DNA of 64,000 bases. Source: Lytechinus pictus. Lineage: Eukaryota > Echinodermata > Echinoidea > Temnopleuroida > Toxopneustidae. Positions 41,401 to 44,400 of the stretch are shown here, piece after piece. Each line of letters opens with the position of its first letter. The stretch's first letter is position 1. Made by a program: the position numbers and the translations under genes. The notes below the pieces were generated by a model. The model was not told the origin of the DNA. It was given only the letters and a program-made list of their open reading frames with translations, and did not search any database. The stretch lies in NCBI RefSeq assembly GCF_037042905.1, contig NC_087259.1:17215501-17279500 (forward strand), read 5' to 3'.

Positions 41401-44400
41401 TCAAGTTATCTATCGAGATTGTGTAATGTTTGTCATCTTTTGCTCAGGCATTGCGTAAACTGGAAGAAACTCTCAAAGTACATGGCTGGTATCAGTATCT
41501 ACCAGAGGAAGAGGAAGGTCATGCCACTGCTGAAGATGACGAGAAGAGCAGTTGCTGCCACGGTCAAGGATGCCTGCCCTGGTGGTTTGTCTACATCGGT
41601 TGGTTCTTTGTAGTAGCCACCAACTTGGTTTGTGGCTACCTGGTCATCCTGTACGGCCTTAGCTATGGTCTCCAGACCTCTGTGGACTGGCTGGTCAGCA
41701 TGGTGGTGACATTGCTCCAGGAAGTCTTTGTCCTGCAGCCTAGTAAGGTCATCCTGGTGGCAGCATTCTTTGCCATCATCTGGAAGAAACATGAGGATGA
41801 CGATGTAGGTGTGGACAACTTTACAGATGCAGCCACAGGCAAGTATTTTACTTGCAGATGGCAAGTATTCAAATGCGGGCTAACAAGATCATTGCGCATT
41901 TTGATCAGTAGTCTGACCTGGAATCAATCAGAACTGTTCATTCAAACTAGCGAATAATCGCTAACACTTGTGTTCCAGGGCCCAGATGGTCACTTTGGTA
42001 GATATCCCTGCTTGCACTATAATAAGAAATTAGTAATATTTCTTTCAACACTGTTGCAAATAACCGAGGAAGTATATAGGCAATAATGCAAAAAGCAGAG
42101 AGCTTTATGCAATTCTTGTAAAATAGCTTTGGTGCATCAAATGCACAAGCATTTTTATGACCACACCAAATACAAAGGTATGAAGCACGCTCCCAAGTTA
42201 GTAGAGCCAGAGACTGATGATCAGGGTATCAATATATTCTATGAAAGACCAATACACACAATGCGCCAACGTTATTTATTAAGATCGTATATTATTAATA
42301 TTATTATTATAGACACCAAAGTAGAAAGTAGTTTGTGTATAACAACTCTTGGTAACATTTTACTGGCAGGCATTTTCATGACCCCACCAAATGCAAAAGG
42401 GAAAGGACAAAGGCGTACAATTGCCCGCTACTACCAGCCACCCCCTATTGAGACTGTCAATCAGGCCAGAGAACGAAGGGAAGCTGAAGCCAAGATGTGC
42501 AAGATGCTGAAAGAACTTCTTGGACAGATTCTTCTGGTGGTCCTAGCCTTAGAAGTTGCACACTTCCAGAGAGACCCTAACGCCTACATGTTTCACCAAG
42601 CCATGACGGACACCTTCACTGGAGGATTTGAAGATGTGAGTGGTGTTTGTCCCTTTCTCAAAGATATTTGTAGAAAGTGGTGTGATATTATGTCAGGGAT
42701 TAAGATTGGGGTTAGGTAGGATGTGGAGGTAGAAATTCACCTAACGAAAATTGCCGGGCCGTACTATATTACATGTATCCTTAAACCATCACAGGATTTG
42801 TATGGATCTGATACCATTATCACATTCAATGTTGGCTTGAAATGTGGAGCATTGTAGCCCAGTGGTATTTAGTTTCTGGACTTTGAAACATAGGGTCATG
42901 GGTTTGAATCCTAGCCATGGTGTAAATTTCTTCAGCAAGAAATGAATCCACATAATTGTGCTGCACTTGACCCAAGTGAGGTAAATGGGTACCTGACAGG
43001 AATTTATTTCTTGAAACGCGGTGCGTGACACAGCTGCTCTGCTAAATCCAGGGTAATTACATGTATGCTGCATTACTGTAGAGCATTTATTCGTCTGTTA
43101 AAGTCAGTGTTACGTGCTATGTAAGTTCATAAGGTAAGTTCATAAGGTAGTATTTATTGTCCAGATAAATAAATAAGTGGAAATTTGCATTTTTACATGG
43201 TATTGAACATACATAACATAGCATAGAAAATGAACATATTTACAGAAAATCAAACAATCACATATAGTCAATTATGATATACACGTGCAAATGCTACCCA
43301 CTGGGTAGCATTTGAAAAAAATACTGTTATTGACATTAAAATTAAGATTGAAATGGAAATCTGAACTGAAAGTTAGATATCGGATATTGAATTGAAATTA
43401 CATTAGAATTGTAATAAATCAGTACTATAAATCTTCACAGCGTTGTCCACTTGTAATTGTTATTGTTATCAGTATTTACATATTATTTTTATTTTCAATA
43501 TTGTTGTTTTAAAGAATTAACATCAACTACCCGACAAGGTAAATTTACATTATTAGGCATATCATTATTATACAATCCCTTCCTCATTCAGCATTCGGAT
43601 TGAGCTTGGCACGAATGAGTTTAAGAACCTATTTGTTCGACAACGTGCTGACCGTAGTCTATTACCAGATCTCATCCTTTCGTAGTTTACATTCAATGGG
43701 TGATCATTATTGTATAGTATCTCTTTTGCCTTTTCAAGTATTCTGTTTCGACATACATCAGTGAGGTTTAGGTCGTGTCCTGTTATTTTTTCTGCTTGTC
43801 TGACCATTCTACTTAGTATATTCAGTATATTTTGATGATTCCTTTAATATCTTTAGTAATCCAGGGTTTAATATTTGGGTACACCTTAATCGTTTTACTT
43901 TGTATATGTAAATCCTGACAAAAGACGATGTAATCATTAACTGCACTTGTAATTTCGTTTATGTCGTCCGAAGCTTCAAAGAACACATTCCAATCAGTTA
44001 TTTGAAAGCATGTTTTGAGGTTGTCAATTGTTTCATTATTCCACACTTGTACCACTCGTTTCTGTACTTTTTGCGTTTTAAGTTTCTGCCGATATTTTGG
44101 TAGCAAGTGTATTACGTTATGATCCGAAAGTCCTATTCCAGGTCGAATTACGGTCTTATAGGAATCTTTAACAGAACAGTAACATCTATCCAATATATTC
44201 CCTTCTCGTGTCGGCTTGTCAATTACTTGACAATAGTTCGGCAACATAGCTTCCAGTCTACAGTGATTAAAATCACCGAGTACAATTTTGGGGGAGTCCG
44301 GTGATTCAGCTTCCATCTCCCTAACTTTATTTTGAATAAGCTGTTCTGCTTCATTTTGATTAGCATCGGGAGCAATGTAGACCAGAAATAAATGAACTTG

